In this document: piece after piece, positions 62,729 through 64,000 of the stretch
Position numbering within the stretch: the first letter of the stretch is position 1
Layout of the letters: each line of letters starts with the position of its first letter
DNA from: Alphaproteobacteria bacterium
GTDB lineage: Bacteria > Pseudomonadota > Alphaproteobacteria > Rickettsiales > UBA3002
Reading direction: 5' to 3'
NCBI GenBank assembly: GCA_017302575.1
Contig: JAFLDD010000001.1
Location: forward strand, 988,629-1,052,628
DNA length: 64,000 nucleotides
The notes under the pieces: generated by a model
Databases searched by the model: none
The model's input: only the letters and a program-made list of their open reading frames with translations
Told to the model about the DNA's origin: nothing
Made by a program: the position numbers and the translations under genes

Positions 62729-64000
62729 ATGACCAATATTTTATACGATTTTTGTGACTTTATCCATGAGGCGCAGAAAGAGCGCGGCGCGGTCTCGCTT
62801 TATCTGCGAAGTCGTGGCCAGAAGTTTTCCGAGGAGTTGGAATCACAATTTGCTGTCGTTGATACTCGCTTGAAGTCTTTAAGTGCCTTGCCTAAGCGGC
62901 AAAATGCAAAGCTCGAACCGTTTTTACATGCCGCTCATTATTTGATGGCTAAACGGAAATATATCATTGCGCGGATGATTGAAGCGCCAGAGGCGATTTC
63001 TTTTTATAGCCGCGAGATTATTGCTCCCGCCATCGATATTACGCAGGAACTGGCGGTTTTTGATACGGATAATCAACCCGCCAAGGTGGCAGCACTCATG
63101 CATTTTCTGCAATGGAAAGAGCGTGTCGGGCTTGAGCGAGCACTAGGAACACAGCTCGTGATGATGGACTGGAAAGAGTCACCCGAACTCAGAGAGCGGT
63201 TGCAATACATCATTTCCGAACAGCAAGCCTACGAACGCATGTTTATGATGCTTGCCGATAGCAAAGGGCGTGATGCTATCGAAAAACTAAAGAAGGAAAA
63301 CGACAGTTTCAAGCGCGTGGAAGAGATTCATGCGGCACTTAAAAATGGCACTTCTCCTCAGCTTGAAGCATTGAGTGCAGTGGAATGGTTTAATTTGTTT
63401 ACTGCAAAAATGGACGTGTTGCATGAAGTCAGCCGTATGATGATTAAGCAACTGAACAAAGCGGAAGAGCCTGCCCAGAAGGCCAAGAAAGCCAATGTGA
63501 GAAGTGATAAAAAAGCTTCTTCTTCATCGAGTCTCAACGTTTCTGATGTAAGTGCGATTGAGTCAAGTGTGCGTGCTTATATAGATACGATTAAGGCGCT
63601 GCCGCTTTTTGCAGGGCTTGATACGGCGAGTCTGAACGAACTCCTCAAATATGCACGTATCACCAGCCATGACAAAGGCGCACTCATTTTTATGCAGGGT
63701 GAACAGGCTTCACGTTTTTACATTATTCTAGAGGGCTGGGTGAAGCTGTTTAAGGGGAATGTTGATGGTCAGGAGTCCATTCTTCAGGTGCTGAGCACGG
63801 GCGATAATATGCTAGAAACCGTCATTTTTAATGACACGCCGCTGCCGGTGAATGCGCAAGCGGTTGATAATGTGAAGCTGCTTTCGATTCCTGCCTCAAT
63901 GATTCGGGAGAAACTAAAAAATAACCATGCGTTGGCAGTAAATATGCTCTCTACCGTTTCTGGTAGGTCTCAGGCGCTGATCAGCCAGTTTGAGCAACTG
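62729..64000 (+). CDS. NIT-domain / Crp-Fnr-type sensor protein, incomplete at window end
   Basis: 424 residues are visible and the frame is open at the edge. Residues about 8-240 look like a nitrate/nitrite-sensing NIT domain: QKERGAVSLYLRSRG with the conserved QKERG at 16-20, then a long helical body. After a Lys/Ser-rich linker (240-280), residues 285-424 are a cyclic-nucleotide-binding-like domain (LPLFAGLDTASLNELLKYAR, GALIFMQGEQASRFYIILEGWVKLF). A DNA-binding domain, if present, lies beyond 64000. GAAGGTGGA nine bases upstream supports the ATG; an in-frame ATG at 62624 is possible. There is no Cys set for an FNR cluster. Confidence 0.78.
   Translation, partial: MTNILYDFCDFIHEAQKERGAVSLYLRSRGQKFSEELESQFAVVDTRLKSLSALPKRQNAKLEPFLHAAHYLMAKRKYIIARMIEAPEAISFYSREIIAPAIDITQELAVFDTDNQPAKVAALMHFLQWKERVGLERALGTQLVMMDWKESPELRERLQYIISEQQAYERMFMMLADSKGRDAIEKLKKENDSFKRVEEIHAALKNGTSPQLEALSAVEWFNLFTAKMDVLHEVSRMMIKQLNKAEEPAQKAKKANVRSDKKASSSSSLNVSDVSAIESSVRAYIDTIKALPLFAGLDTASLNELLKYARITSHDKGALIFMQGEQASRFYIILEGWVKLFKGNVDGQESILQVLSTGDNMLETVIFNDTPLPVNAQAVDNVKLLSIPASMIREKLKNNHALAVNMLSTVSGRSQALISQFEQL

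Noticed and set aside
1..64000. CRISPR arrays, rRNA genes, insertion sequences with transposases
   Set aside because: No regularly spaced repeats, no rRNA sequence and no transposase-like proteins were found in the window.

Overview
The window (about 52% G+C by eye) looks like the chromosome of an alphaproteobacterium that respires oxygen and can switch to nitrate. The short bacterial homogentisate dioxygenase, the SigF/NrsF-bufferin locus, the liu-type acyl-CoA cluster, the nar/ubiTUV set and the tRNA genes all fit that class. Genus and order cannot be fixed from the sequence alone.

Region 1 (1-8.4 kb) holds amino-acid catabolism. A translationally coupled hpd-hmgA-fah block (minus strand) diverges from phhA and degrades phenylalanine and tyrosine through homogentisate. 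The tdh-kbl pair degrades threonine. It is flanked by two divergent paralogues of an unknown membrane protein. Region 2 (7.9-19.8 kb) is a tight operon for a branched acyl-CoA pathway ending in HMG-CoA lyase: acyl-CoA synthetase, acyl-CoA dehydrogenase, aldehyde dehydrogenase, methylcrotonyl-CoA carboxylase (biotin subunit split over two genes), enoyl-CoA hydratase, HMG-CoA lyase and a thiamine-dependent 2-oxoacid decarboxylase. The decarboxylase, aldehyde dehydrogenase and ligase could form a bypass of the branched-chain oxoacid dehydrogenase. Region 3 (19.8-23.5 kb) is a bufferin-type metal-response locus: ECF sigma factor, NrsF anti-sigma, Cys-rich precursor, a fused MNIO/DUF2063 modification enzyme and DoxX. 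A well-placed ECF promoter motif lies in front of the precursor.

Region 4 (24.7-40.3 kb) is accessory DNA at a tRNA cluster. A tRNA-Ser is surrounded by tRNA fragments. The initiator tRNA gene is the left end of a 12.3-kb element whose right end is a perfect 47-bp copy of the tRNA 3' part. The element carries a CzcCBA-type metal efflux system, CDF and DUF3147 membrane proteins, two tyrosine recombinases and small DNA-binding proteins. Immediately to its right a serine recombinase gene terminates inside the right att copy. It is followed by a small regulator and two small exported Cys-rich proteins, one of them a metallothionein-like lipoprotein. This may be a second, tandem metal-resistance island.

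Region 5 (40.3-64 kb) is an anaerobic-lifestyle block: oxygen-independent ribonucleotide reductase (nrdDG), NnrS, an outer-membrane porin, a small Cys-rich protein, the respiratory nitrate reductase narGHJI with a NifM-like helper, nitrate/nitrite transporters narK1 and narK2, hemN, a hemerythrin-like protein, pdxH, and the O2-independent ubiquinone genes ubiT, ubiU and ubiV. Five FNR-type boxes (TTGA(T/C/G)-N4-ATCAA) sit in front of these units. The block ends in an incomplete gene for what appears to be a nitrate-sensing NIT domain joined to a Crp/Fnr-type sensor domain, a candidate nitrate-responsive regulator of the block.
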